From: Auriscalpium vulgare
Taxonomy: Eukaryota; Basidiomycota; Agaricomycetes; Russulales; Auriscalpiaceae
Reading direction: 5' to 3'
Length of the DNA: 64,000 nucleotides
Assembly: GCA_019915015.1 (NCBI GenBank)
Contig: JAHBBC010000004.1
Location: 1,550,001 to 1,614,000 of the forward strand
This document shows positions 33,471 to 46,321 of the stretch, in pieces. Under the pieces are notes generated by a model. The model did not search any database and had not been told where the DNA came from. It saw nothing but the letters and a program-made list of their open reading frames with translations. A program made the translations under genes and the position numbers. Each line of letters opens with the position of its first letter. Positions within the stretch are counted from its first letter, which is position 1.

Positions 33471-36400
33471 TCACTCGTTCACCGGCACCTTCGGCGGCAG
33501 CGGCGGAGGCACAGCTCCATTCGGGCCGCCATGCGTGCCGTTCGCGCCAATCGGCGTGCGCACCGCCATGTTATCCCATCCCACCTGGAACGGCGACGTC
33601 GGCCGCAGCTTCAGCCCAAACGTATCGTCGCCCCCGATGTCGAGCCCAGCCATCCGCGGCGGCTCCAGCGGCGAGTCCGGGTCGTCCTGGTCGCGCGCGC
33701 GCAGGTCTGCCTCGCGCGTCTGCTGGATATACTCCGCGGGCGGGCGCGGCATGAGCGGCGGCGGCGCGGGCGGCGTCGCTAGCGCCTGCGACTGCCCCGA
33801 GCTGGAGTGCGACCCAAACGACGGGGGCGTACCGGGTGCAGGTGCAGGAGCAGGCACAGGCGCAGGCGCGGGCTGGGGTTGGGGCGGCGCTGCCTCCGCA
33901 TCGTACCTCGCCTTCAACATCGCCTTCTCCTCGGCAGCTGTCAGAGGGCGCGAGGAGCCGGCGGGCGGCGCGGGCGGCGAGCGCGCGCGGACGTGCGGGG
34001 GCAGGCCGCCGTGGCCAGGCGGGGGCGTGGGGTTCCACGTCGGCGAGTTAGACACGCCGTTGGGAACCGGCGTCGACGTCGCCGTGTAGTAGTCGAGAGG
34101 GGGGCCCATGGGTTCCGGAGGCTGCGAGCCTGCACGTGCGGCGGCAGCGTCGCGCGCCTCGAAGGCCAGCCGGTAGCGCTCTTTCTCGGAGAGGGGCTGC
34201 TGGGGCTGCTGGAACTCGACGTTGGGGACCCACGGCGGAGGGAGGTCGTCGGGCGGGGGTATGGGTGCATACTGAGATTGTGCCGACGTCGCGGAGAGGG
34301 AGCGCGAGAGGTTGGGATTGTAGTGCGAGCCACCGCCATCGGAACCTTCGTACCCAGAGGAAGACGGCATGACGCCATCTCCGGGTCCGAAGTACTGCTC
34401 GTGGTGACGCTGGACAGCGTTGCTCGCGTCGTGATACCGCCTCAGCATCTCTTTTTCCTCTGCAGCGGTGGGTAATCGGGGACCGTTCTGAGGTCTTGCG
34501 CTCATAGACGCCGGTGGCGTAGTGGGCTGCGGCTGCCACCCGCTAGAAGCTGCCTGCTGCCTGTTGACGGCTGACATGGCCGCCGAGTACAATGCGGCGC
34601 CGGCGGAGATCGAGGCCTGTCCCCCACGATTCGGTTGACTCCTCGATGAATCGTACGACTCGCCGCGACCATGTGACGGCTGAGTGGGCGAATCGGCGTA
34701 GCCTTGAAGGACGCGGGCATTGTTCTGCGCCTCGTTGAAGAGACGCACTTTCTCTTCCTCAGCGGTAGGCCATCGTGGAGCCTCTGGTGTAGGAGGTACT
34801 GGAGGGTTGCTGCGTTGAGACGCCGTACCCAAAGACTAGCCGAACGGTATCATGTGAGTGCGGGAAGCAAGTGGGCGAAAAGCTGCACGCACCCGGATGC
34901 TGGACATACGATCTAACCCTCCCTGAACTCTATCAACTTCCGCTTTGGCCTGTTGGTACAGCCGAGCTTTCTCCTCCTCGGCAGTAGGCCACGCTGTGCG
35001 GCTTGGCGGTGTCGTTGGGGCAGGGCGAGACCACTGCTGTGACGCTGACGCGCCAGCTGGCGCCTCCTCGTCCTCGGGAATCTCGTCATCTACCGCATTC
35101 ACGATAGTGAACCTGTTTGGCTGGCCAACTGCACTGCGACTCGAGCGGCGGCCGGTCCCCACTGTGTTGTTCCCTACGCCGGCTGCGATGGCGCTAACCT
35201 CCGACTCGGAGCGTCCCCGTGGCTCGGTGCCCGCTGTGTTCGGCCGTGGCTGCAAGGTTGGCGATCCGTTGGGGCGCGACATGTATCCGAGCTCGTCCGA
35301 CGTGCTGATCGACGGCACGTTTGGCGTGTGTCCGTTCATGTTGGGGAGCGTGGAAGACTGGCGCCCGTATGCGGCTCCGTAGTCGAAGCCGTCCGTGCGG
35401 CCTCCAAACGTGTTGACTGGGGCAGTGTTGGGGCGCGGGCTAGTGGGTTGGGCAGCGCTGACGGGCGCAGGTGCGCTTTGAAGGCTGAGACTTGGAGCGA
35501 TGCCGATGCGCCTGGAAGTTGGGAGTAAGCATAAAGAGGAGGAACGTAAGAATGCATCACACACCTCACCGCCTCGGACGAGACATATCTGAAGTCCTGT
35601 CGTAAGCCTAAGTGTGGAAAGACACGTGGGCCACGTACCTCGGCCAGTTCGACACAATAACAGGCAACTCCATGATCAACGGCTTGCCAGTGCCCATCAG
35701 GGCTTTGACGACCAACACATAGGTGATATCAATGTGACGTGCGGACGTTAATGTTGTGGTGGTGTGCGTCTGCGGAATGGTGACGGACAACTCTACTTTG
35801 TGACTTGTCCGGCCACCGTACAAGGTCGCGTTGACAGGCACCTTCTGCTCGCCGATGATGTTGATCTTGACCTGCGGCGCAGCCTTCTTACCCGAGGCGT
35901 GGGGGCCGGCGCGGAAAATTGTTGTCTCCTTGAGTGTGAACTCAAAGCCGCGCAGGATGACGGTGCTAAGGCTGTCCGAGCGTATGGTTGCATGCACAGA
36001 GACGCGATCGCCGGGGCCGTGGCAGTTCTGCGTGCGGTCGACGGTGAGCAGCACGGCATCCTGCGAGAGGTTGCGCGACTCGGGTTGTTGATACACGGGC
36101 CAGGTGGAGTGCAGCTCGTGCTTGTCGATAACGATAGGCGTGGTCGCCTGCAGGATGATGGATTTATTGCGGCGAAAGAATCCGCTGAATGTCGATCAGG
36201 GAAAGGGAGAATGGAGGTGGGAAGTTACGCACGTCTTTCCCTGGATGCAGACCTGTCCAACGAGCTCGTACCTGACGCCGGCGCCTTTCTCGAGCGCAAG
36301 ACTTGGGGGAATAGATTCAGGTATGCGAATGTAAAATGGGATGTCTTGCTGTTGGAGAATCAAGGTGCCGCCACACGAAGGGGTAGACGGGAAGACATAC

Positions 36401-36835
36401 CGTCGTCAGCACTCCGTACTCCTCACTCGACTGCCACAAGTTGATAGGGCTTTGGCCAACATAATCGTAGAAAGCATTTTGTTGTCCGCCTGGAAGTGTT
36501 TCTATCTTGCGTAGCTCGATCCTGACGTACTTGGCCTTGACGCCGGAGGGGCCCATCCGCACCTCGATGGCCTGGCCCATAGTTCAGCGTACAGAATTAT
36601 GAACAAAAATGATTGCCTACCCCCTTGACTGCTGCCTGGGGGCGGTCAGGCGCGCCCGGTGGGATCCCAGGATAGCCTGCAGAGATATTAGTCCGTCATC
36701 GTGGTCACTGCTCGACGCGCCCACCTTGCACGAAGTCGACATTTGGCGGCGGCCGAAGGATCCTAGACGCGCCAGATCAATTCACAAATGGGCTTCATGG
36801 ATGTTCAGAAGCACTGACAGCTTTGCCTGGGCCAT
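33471..36835 (-). CDS. Alpha-arrestin-like protein with long disordered tail
   Basis: Probable arrestin-related trafficking adaptor, linking membrane cargo to ubiquitin ligases. The start MAQAKL at 36835 splices (17-nt first exon, donor GTCAGT) to RPPPNVDFVQ and then GYPGIPPGAPDRPQAAVKG, GAIEVRMGPSGVKAK, YVGQSPINLWQSSEEY, VRYELVGQVCIQGKDV and the arrestin-C core (LSQDAVLLTVDRTQNCHGPG, then IDITYVLVVKALMGTG and PLIMELPVIVSNWPR). After YVSSEAVRRIGIAPSL about 650 residues are Pro/Ser/Gly/Ala-rich. Within this tail a short motif recurs five times: WPTAEEEKARLYQQAKAEV, WPTAEEEKVRLFNEAQNNA, LPTAAEEKEMLRRYHDASN, PLSEKERYRLAFEARDAAA and PLTAAEEKAMLKARYDAEA. A PPLPPK run ends the protein. Exon borders in 35500-36835 fit consensus; the rest is one or two large exons with a small intron near 34830-34900. 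Confidence 0.85.
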
Positions 36836-38071
36836 TCTGACGAAGTCGAGGAGGTGGTGGTGAGCGTCAGTGGAAGGGGAGCATACACAGCCGCCGGATC
36901 AGGATTCAGAGCGCTCGCTGTCCAGGGCCCAGTGACCGTACTTCACGGGTTCCTCCTTCCCCCGGTCGCCATCAATTCAGGTGTCCATCATCCTAGCGGT
37001 CCATCGGAGAAATGAGTAGTGCGCGGTGCAGAGTTGGTGCAGAGCTGCCCGTAACTGACCGTCTGGGTGACGGTGAGTGCGCGCTCAGGCTTGAGGTCCG
37101 AAGGTCCGACGAGTCGTCGCCGAAGTCTTCAACTCCAGCTTGAAGCTTGCTTGAAGTGGCTCCGAGGCATCGACGACTACTGGCGGTGTCGAGTAGCTCA
37201 GAGGACCAGGCCGTTGGATGAGCTCGAAGGTGCGCATCCTCTACACTACCACGTAGTGATTGCTGATCCGTACGAAGGCGTTCTTATAATGCGGGCGTAA
37301 CGATTGTATGGTGCAGACTTTTGTTCTCGATCTTCCGGACGGCATGCGCCGGCTAGCATGTCCACCTCAACTATCCAGTGCCGGGAAGGAGAATATTTCT
37401 GCGTGTCTAAGAAGTTCCGAGTCTTACGACCCTTGCAGCCTCGTCGACCTGGGCCGCCCGCCGGGATTCCGAGATGCTGCTGGCACGGTGCGTCGCATAT
37501 GCAAATCTGTAGGGCTCTCTGACAATTTCGTAGTAGGTGTTCAGAACTGTCACGTCTTCCTGCTCGTAGCGGGGCTTCAACATATGGCTTGCCGTTTCCT
37601 GAATGCAGAGTCGTCTCGCGTGTCCTGTCCCCGTTTCTCATTCGGCTCACAATCATCGTGGCGTCGTATTTCTCCTGTAAAATTCTGGAAACATGATCGT
37701 CTTAGAGGGGTATGCATCAGGCGTGTGTGCGGTGAGGACAATCGCGCATGGTGATCATCAGCGACTATGTGGTAAATGACTGCGCACTTCTGTGACAAGT
37801 CTCTAGAATCTGCTCGATGCTCTGATAGGCGTGATTTGGGTTCGCGGGGCGCCTGTAAGTCGATTTGATACTATTGTTCCAGAAGAGGTGAGTGCTTTGC
37901 GCCTTTTGTCCGACATTCCTTCACTTACCAAAGATATTCATAGCATGCAGATGACACGAGGTGGCGCTTGCGCAACGCCCTCTGCCCCCAGCCTTGCCCC
38001 GCCACTCATACCGAAGACCTCAACTCTCACCACCACCGTTGACTTCACTGATCTGCGTCTGATCACTTTCT
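36836..38071. other. Intergenic between divergent arrestin and helicase genes
   Basis: 1.2 kb. Open frames up to 148 codons (37308-37754 plus, 37246-37656 minus) overlap and match nothing recognised. It presumably holds both promoters. Confidence 0.4.
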
Positions 38072-41000
38072 ATGTCTGACTTCGAACAGCGCGGCCGCGG
38101 CCGAGGGCGTGGCGGTCGTGGCGGTCGGGGAGGTTGGGGAGGTCCGGCGGTACAAGGAGATCGGGGTGGACGTGGCGGAGGAGGACGAGGCAGGGCAGGT
38201 CGTGGTCGCGGATTCCCTGCGGGTCCGGCAGTCGCTGGCTCTCACTCGCCTTCGGTGTCGACAGCACCCGGGGAACAGTCGCCCCGCGGAGTCTGCAAAT
38301 TCTACTGGACCACTGGGCGTTGCCAGTTTAGCTTCGATTGCACATTCAAGCACGAGAAGCGGTCCCCCCTTCCACAGTCATCGGTCGAGCCTGTAGACGA
38401 ACCCGATTTCTTCTCGACTGAGGGCCTCGCCGTCAACAACGGATCCATTGTCCACGAGACCCATACGTTGAACCCGAGCGCAGCGCACAACCATCTCAAA
38501 GCATTCCTGTTCGATCATTACGAATTTCGCGGCCCGGCGAACGTCGCTGGCTTCTCCCGTATATTTGCTAGCATCAACGATCGCAATAAGTCATGGGTAA
38601 GCTTCCAGATATCGTCTCGCATCCGGGCACACTCAGAACTGCCCATCTCTTTTAGACTTCTGATCACGCTCAGGTGCGTTTCTGGTGGGCAAGCCGAGCA
38701 TTCGATAGTACTGACTCGATTACAGGCATTTCTAGACACTATTGTTCATGTAAGAGCGCCGCGGTGCTTCTCGACCAATTCTGACCAGAATGCAAATCCA
38801 CAGGGAAACGCTCTGTTTCGCATAGGCGACGTCCTGCGATTTGAGCCTGTGTCATCTGCCGCGGGCACGGGCTTCAGCGTCCTGCCATTTCAACTTGCAT
38901 ACTTCCCTTTGTTCGAGGTGAGCGCTATCCTACCGTCTCCCTGTGGCCACATATGTTGAGCGCGCCTTCACAGTACATGGCCTCCGATCTCGTTTTGAAG
39001 AGCACAATGCACGAAAACATAAAGTCTGTCTCATCTTTTCACCGTAATGACTCGTCCTGATTCATAAATACTCGTAGCGCGCTATACACCGTCCTCGAGC
39101 GAAACTATGCTGCAGTCCACAAGACCACGAGAGACTGCATGCAAGAAATGATTGCGAGGAAGACATGGCATGATCCCACACCGGGACTTCCGGCGGCACG
39201 CCAGAACACTCTCGACGGGGTCGCGGTATTCAAAACATTGACGACTTTGCTGTCTCAGTGCGTACAGTGTTTATTGCGTCTGGCGCCTTCTGACGTACCG
39301 CAGATTGTTTCAACGCTTTAAACAAGTCATCCGGAACCATCCTGAACTGCAGCTTTTTGTCAATGACGTGCACGCTTGGTTCCAATTGTGGTCTTCCGAC
39401 GTCTCGAGTCCTCAGCCTCGTTTCCAGGACCCGATCACTTCGTCAACCGCAACCGTCCGCAAGCTCACTCTAGATCAACTCGAGCAAGATGTTTCACGTC
39501 TGAAGGAGATCGTGGATCGAGAATGTGGCGTCACCGAGCAGCAGCGCCGCCCCATCATATCCTCTCGCCTCACGCCTGCTGCAAAACGCGAGGCTCTTAT
39601 GAATCGATTGGCGCAGACATATGACCCGCCTGGCGATTTACGAGACGATGGTGTGCGTCATGACAACGACTTCCCCAACATCGCGCATATCCGCATCGCT
39701 CCAACTCACCAAGAGTTATTGTCTCCCGTCCCTCCGTACCTGCCCATTTTTGATCCCGAGGCACGGCATCATCTGCCGGCCCGATCTATGGAGAGGCACC
39801 TTGATGTGCAATTCCGATTGCTCCGAGAGGAGCTGATGTGAGTACTAGGCCTTGTGACCCTCTCGCGAAGCATGTATCTGATCAGTCGCGATATAATCAG
39901 CTCATCGCTCAGGCAGTCATTGATACAACTGCAGATGGATCTAGCCATTATGTGGGAACGTAGCCGGCCTCGATCGAAGGCCAACAAGACAACACTCGAA
40001 GACCTGCTCGCAAAGAAAGGCGGTTCGTACCGCACGTCTGGAGTCAACTCTGTGTTCTTCCACATGTACACGAACATCCGTTTTGCCCCCGTGAAGGCAG
40101 AGCGACGGAGCTTCACGATTGGCCTGACAGCCGATACGCCCCCCGGTCCTCCTCGCGACCCAAGCGCCAAGAAGAGAAGTGAGTACTGGGAACATTCAAA
40201 GCGCCTTCAACAAGGAAGTCTCGTCGCGTTGGTTCTCATCTCACGAAATCAAACTCGGGTTTATCTCGGCACGATCGTTTCTCAAGGCTCAAAGGACATC
40301 GCTGAGTCTGCGAAGGCGAGCGAGGAGACAATTCAATTTCGCGCGTCGTTCTTTGACGCCGAAGTTGAGCTGATGGCTCTTCGGCGGGAGCCCATCTCGG
40401 TCGACAGCTCGAAGTTTGCTATCCTTGTGGACAATAACATCATGTACGAGTCAATCCGACCCTTCCTGGAGGCGCTGCAGACGGTGGAGCCGACCTCCAT
40501 CCCGTTCGCTCGATTCATATCACACGGGTCGGCGTGGGGTCACATGACTGTTCAGCCTCCGCGCTATGCACGCGTTCCAGGCTTCAGGTACAACCTTCAA
40601 TGCCTTGCACCCCGCGGAATCCAGAGCCTCAACGTTCAAGACCTCAACAGCGTTGAGATCGCCCGCGCAGAGCTTAATCGGTTCAGCAGTCTCGATCGAT
40701 CCCAGGTCGATGCCGTCTTGGATGCTCTACAGCATGGATTGTCTCTTATACAAGGGTGCGTCGTGAACGTCTTGCCGACTCCGCTTGACTCACTGTGCCG
40801 TTGATATTTAGTCCACCAGGAACAGGAAAGGTGTGTTTTTTCAAACCTGCCCTTCGCCGTCGATATTAACATTTGAGTGCCCAGAGCTTCACCGGAAAGG
40901 AGCTTCTTCGTGTGCTTTTCGCGAGCAAGATCAAGCCTATAGGTATGCATGACCGTTAAGTTCCTTGAGAAATGTTGAACAGTGTTCTAGTTCTCATTGC

Positions 41001-44000
41001 GTTCACCAATCACGCGCTCGACCATATGGTGACATCAGTCCTGGATGCAGGGATCACGACGAAAATCGTCCGACTTGGCTCGCGCGCATCGGACGAGCGG
41101 ATTGCCGAGTATAGTCTTGACAAGCTGGAGAGACTTGCTCAACAAACTGACTTGAGCCGTGCGAAGCGCCGAGAATACGGAGCTATGAGGAAACTGGAAA
41201 AAGACATGACTCAGCTCATGGAATCGATACAGCTCCCCCGCATGACCTGGGCGAAGATCGAAGAGTTCCTCGATATTCATCATCTTGCCGAACTCGCGTC
41301 TCTACAGGATCCACCGTACTGGATTTCGGAGCTGTATCAAACTGTCACCAAGGATGAAGAGGAGCACGGCGAGTGGACTGAAGTCGCGTCGAAGAAGCAG
41401 AAGAAAGCAAAGGAGGCCGATGTGGTTGACGAGATATATGGCTTTTGGAAACTTGGTAAGGACATCGAGTTCATCGAGCCACGCCCTGTACCGGTTGTCA
41501 CGGCTGTCACGGCGGAGCGCACGGCGGAGCTCGAGAAGGACCCACGTACCGTCTTCTTCGAATCCCTTGGCTTTGAGGACGGGATGCCGCCTGTTCCATC
41601 TCTTCAACGGACTACAGATGAACTCATTTATGACGTCGCTAATGTCTGGTCCATGTCCCGCGATGAGCGACGTCGTCTGTCCGAATACTGGGAGGAAGAG
41701 ATTCGTGCGATGGCATACTCGACAAACCTGGCTGAATTCGAGTCTCTTCGGGCGGATTACAAGAAAGCTTGCAAGCGTTACAATGAAGTCAATGACGAGG
41801 TGTGTACTAATTCATCTGTACGAAGGCTTCACTCATCACCGATGCGTGGAATAGGCCCGTCGCCAGCTCCTAAGCCAGACAGAGTTGATTGCGTGCACGA
41901 CGACTGGTAAGGGTAACCTACTGTGTAGAGTCTTACAGCTAACGATTGTCATTTACTTAGGCGCTGCGAAGCTCGTTTCGTTGCTCACCGTACGTGACAT
42001 AACATCTCTCTTTGATTATGGTATATAATGGGCGTACAGAGCATTGCGCCGAAAGTACTAATGGTAGAAGAGGCCGGGCAGGTCCTTGAGTCTCATATCA
42101 TATCTGCGCTGGTGCCGTCAGGTAATCCAAGTTTATCACTCTGTCGTAGATTACGAACTCATTCCTTCCAGTGGAGCACTTGATTTGCATCGGCGATCCG
42201 CAACAGCTGCGGCCAACTCTTGCAACCTTCTGTAGGATTCTTCATCATTTCCTTGTATTGATCGCTAACCCTTCCGGACAGCTCTTTCCGTAGATAGTGC
42301 CAGCGGGGCTGAGCTTTACAAGTTCGATCGCTCGCTCATGGAAAGACTAGCGGTGTCCGGCTTCCCCATGTCCCAGATAAATGTGCAGCGCCGAATGCGC
42401 CCGAGTATCTCGCATTTCATCCGGTGGGGTCTCATGGTCGTCATGTACTCTCCAGTGACTGATCCGCAGATCAAAGAAAAATACTATATCCCAAACTGGA
42501 GGACAACGCCGTTGTGCGAGATTACCCACCGGTGCAAGGCATGGAGCAAGATGTCTTCTTCTTCACGCATGATCATCAAGAAAACGGAGAGGCGGACTCT
42601 GTTTCTAAGTTCAACATGTTCGAGGTTCGTCTGTTCAAAATTCGAGCCTGTCTAAATGTTTGATAAATTGCTCAGGTTAACATGATTCGAGATCTGGTCC
42701 TCTACTTCTTGCGTCAGGGTCCGTACAATGGAGCTGGGGACATTGCTGTTCTTTGTGCATACCTTGGTCAACTGCAGAAGGTCCGTGCAGCTTTACGGGA
42801 TCTCAAGATTGCAGTCGCCGTGGATGAGCGAGACGAAGACGAACTCGAGCGGCAAGGTTTGGTTGCTGAAGCGGAGGAAGGCTTTGACCAAGTCGCGGTT
42901 GCGAAACACGTTCGTTTTCGAGCTACATTTTCATTGTTCGAAGCTGCTCATCTAATCCCTAGATTCGTCTCGGAACTGTCGACACATTCCAAGGTGAAGA
43001 AGCAAAGATCGTTATAGTGTCTTTAGTGCGCAACACGGGAGCGTTTGAGGAGAGCCAGTCCATCGGGTTTCTCAAGGTCTGTTGGTCATAAGTTCCTCGT
43101 AGATCTCCCCGCTGACAGCACAACGCAGAGTTCAAACCGAATCAACGTCGCACTTTCAAGGGCTAAGCATGGCATGTACATCCTCGGCAATGCATCTAAC
43201 CTTCGGCGGAACGCGACTTGGACGACTGTGTTAGACGAGATGGAGGACAGAGGACTAGTGGGCTACGGCTTTCCGGCCATCTGCCCTCGGCATCCCGAGA
43301 AAAAGACCCTGGTCACTCAGCCAGGTCAGCTGGACAAATTGGCTCCCGAAGGAGGTTGTCTCAGCCCGTGCAACTTCCGCCTCTCGTGTGGCCATACGTG
43401 TCCGTCAGTGGTGAGTCCGAATCAATTTTCCCTATCCCCTAAATCAGTGGTGTTGATGCCTTCAAAGTGCCACACAGATCTGGATAATCACCGCAGGATG
43501 AGATGTAACCAGCCCTGCCCTCGAGTGACATGCCCCCGCTCGCACCCTTGCCCGCTTCTCTGCTCCGACAATTGCGGGGATTGCAATTTCCCGATGTACG
43601 ACGTCCAGCTTCCCTGCGGCCATATTGCTCGACAAGTTCCTTGGTATGTGAAGAACATCGTCGTATGGCGTCGGGACCGGCGTACTGACACACCTCCGTA
43701 GCTACATGTTGGAAGATCTCGCATCCGTCGCGTGTACGGAAAGGGTCACGAAGAAACTGCCACATTGCGAGCATTCAACGCTTGCGCTGTGTTCGAAAGA
43801 CCCAGCATCAATTCGTTGCCAAGCTGTCTGCGGAGGGATGATGGCGTGCTGCTCGCGAGCTTGCAAGTCCCGCTGTCACGACTGCCAGAAGGTGACGAGC
43901 GAAGCACGCGGCGAAGATATCGGACACCCTCTTCAGCGGACGCATCACCAAGGGCATCCGTGCGAGCGCGTTCTCAAATGTCAGCATCTGTGCGGTCTCA

Positions 44001-46129
44001 ACTGCTCCGAAGATCATCAATGCAATGCAAAATGCTTGAAAGCCTGTCGGCAGCGCTGTACCCACCAAGGATGCTCAAAGCCATGCTGGGAACCATGTCC
44101 GCCGTGCATGGAGCCCTGTGGATGGATTTGTCCTCACGAGCAGTGCCCCGTACTTTGCGGATCAGTGAGTTTCATGCACTGTATGAAATGGATTTGTTAC
44201 GAAACACCTTTCGACAGATCTGTTCCCGTCTTCCTTGCGACGAGCCCTGTGAGAAGCCCTTAGCTTGTGGACACCCATGTCCATCTGGTGAGCACGTCGA
44301 TATTACACCTGTGGTCTATGGTGACTGATCACTTCGTAGTCTGTGGTGAGCCCTGCGGCGGGCAAGCGTGTGTGATGTGCCTAGGACCGGATCGGAAAGC
44401 AGCCGTCGTCGATTTCATCATGCAGAGAACACTAGAAGACGTTGACCCTTGGTCAGGAGATCCCACGGAACGACTTATCACTCTCGAGTGCGGCCATATC
44501 TTCACGGTGGAGACGCTGGATGGTCATTGCCACATGAGCGACTACTACGAGGTAGATGCCATGACGGGCGGCTTCCTACAAACCAAAGCACCACCCACGG
44601 ACTACCAGACACCTCCCTCCTGCCCGACGTGTCGTGGTCCCATCACTGCGCTGCGCTACGGCCGGGTCACCAAGCGCGCCACGCTCGACATACTGGAGCA
44701 AAACGTGGCGAGCAGCATGTCATCCTCCCTCGACAGCGTCAGCCCAGAGATTGAGAGGCTCACGGCCAGACTGCCGGCGTCTCAGGAAGCGGCCAAGAAG
44801 ATACCGTATAGCATTGGCTTCAAAGTCGAGCCCGAGTTCACGCATCTGCTCCAAACGCAAGGCAACAAGTTCGGCCGAGAGTACGAGCCCCTACCTCACT
44901 CCAGTCTCACTCAGGGCAGCATGGTGTCCATCCACGGCCTCGCCGCCGATGAAGCGAAAACCTGGCAAAAGGTTGTTGGGGATTTTGTGAAGGTGTATCG
45001 GAAAGTCGCCGACGTCGCAACTATCCGCGGGCCGCAGTCTCAAGCCTATGACGCCGCGCTGTCTACGCTTTACCGCCTTGAACTCAACGCCATTGCTCAG
45101 GATCCGGCGCGGGCTACCGCAGCACCAGAACCACTCGCGATGAAAGAAGTCAACAGGAAGATTGGACAACCCCCGCACAAGGCGGATACACGATTCCAGA
45201 TCGAGGCCTTCTTCCTCTCCCTCGAACTCCGCTTCTCGCTCGCACAAATTGCCACGAGTCGCATCGAGGGCATGTCGGGTGTAGTGGGGGATGCCCGCGT
45301 CCTGCAACACAAGCGCATATGGCGCTGCTTCGTGGACTTTGTGTACAAGTCTTGCGTTTTAGATGCCAAGAAGGCCTACGTCCTTGCAAACAAGTGTTCG
45401 GCATCCCGCTTGCAGGCGCGGGCCGCTGTACACAACCTGCGCGCTGAGCTGGAGCAATTCCGCTTCGGGATTCTAGGCGACCGCGACGAGATATTGAAGA
45501 CCGGGAGGTTCACTTCCGACCAGCGGGAAGAACTCGCGTCCCGCATCCGGACACAGCAAACATATTTCAAGAAGTCGCTAGAGAGGATTGAGAAAACCTA
45601 TCTGCGCAGTCGGCCCGCGACCAAACTGGCCATTCTGATGGAAGAGCGGACTTGGTTCTCGGAGACCTGCCGAGAGAAGGCACAAAAGTACATCGAAGAG
45701 TACGACAATCTCGCAGAGCACATTTTGCATGACTCGGCCTACGCGCCTCTGTCGCTGCAGGAGCGTGAAGACATTGTCAAGGCTTTCGACTTTTGTAAGT
45801 TTCATCCGCACTCCTTGACACATGACACGGCGCTCATCTGCGTACAACAGCCCATCGCGGACATTTCTACAATTGCCAAAATGGCCACACGTTCGTCATC
45901 ACCGAGGTAATGTGGCGTGGCCTTTTTCTTTTGCGATTTGTTGGAGTTGAGATTTTGTTGTCAGTGCGGTGGGGCGATGGAAGCGGCGCGCTGTCCTGAA
46001 TGCGGTGCCCCAATTGGCGGATCAAATCACAACATCGACAGTTCAAATACGCGTGCTATGGAGTTTGAGGAGCTGGCAGGCAGGCAGGGCTCAGAAGCCG
46101 CTCCTTGGCCGTGGGCGAGGGGGGCTTAA
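38072..46129 (+). CDS. ZNFX1-type SF1 RNA helicase with CCCH, NFX1 and RZ zinc fingers
   Basis: Very large multi-exon gene encoding a UPF1-like helicase of the NFX1-type zinc-finger family; relatives act in RNA surveillance and RNAi-linked silencing. Order: RGG/GGR-rich start (RGRGRGGRGGRGGWGG), one CCCH finger (CKFYWTTGRCQFSFDCTFKH), helper region, Walker A GPPGTGK (on a 19-nt exon, 40812-40830), FTNHALDH (motif Ia-like), VLMVEEAGQVLE (Walker B), CIGDPQQLRPT (motif III), INVQRRMRPSI (IV), DTFQGEEAKIVIVSLVRN (V), NVALSRAKHGMYILGN (VI). Then several NFX1-type Cys/His repeats (43.3-44.4 kb), a long helical region, and GHFYNCQNGHTFVITECGGA with RCPECGAPIGG, the RZ-type finger shared by ZNFX1 and RNF213. 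Exon 1 is 38072-38596; exons of 18 and 24 nt follow. I see no inactivating change. Confidence 0.9.
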
Positions 46130-46321
46130 AAGATCCACATTCTGTGCAGCGGTAGACAAAGAGTATCGGTATAGCCTTGCTTTTGACAGGTGTGCGTGTC
46201 CCATCGGTCATCGCAGAGCAAAAGGTAATTCCACCATGCTCGCAATCGACTAAAAAGTGCTGAGCATTGCAAAGCTGCATATTCGGGTCGTCGCTGCCAA
46301 AGTATCCACGCATCCGGCGAG

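Noticed and set aside
33430..34475. Long plus-strand frames opposite the arrestin tail (219 and 222 codons)
   Set aside because: They are by-products of the very GC-rich Pro/Ala codons on the minus strand and have no domain or promoter.
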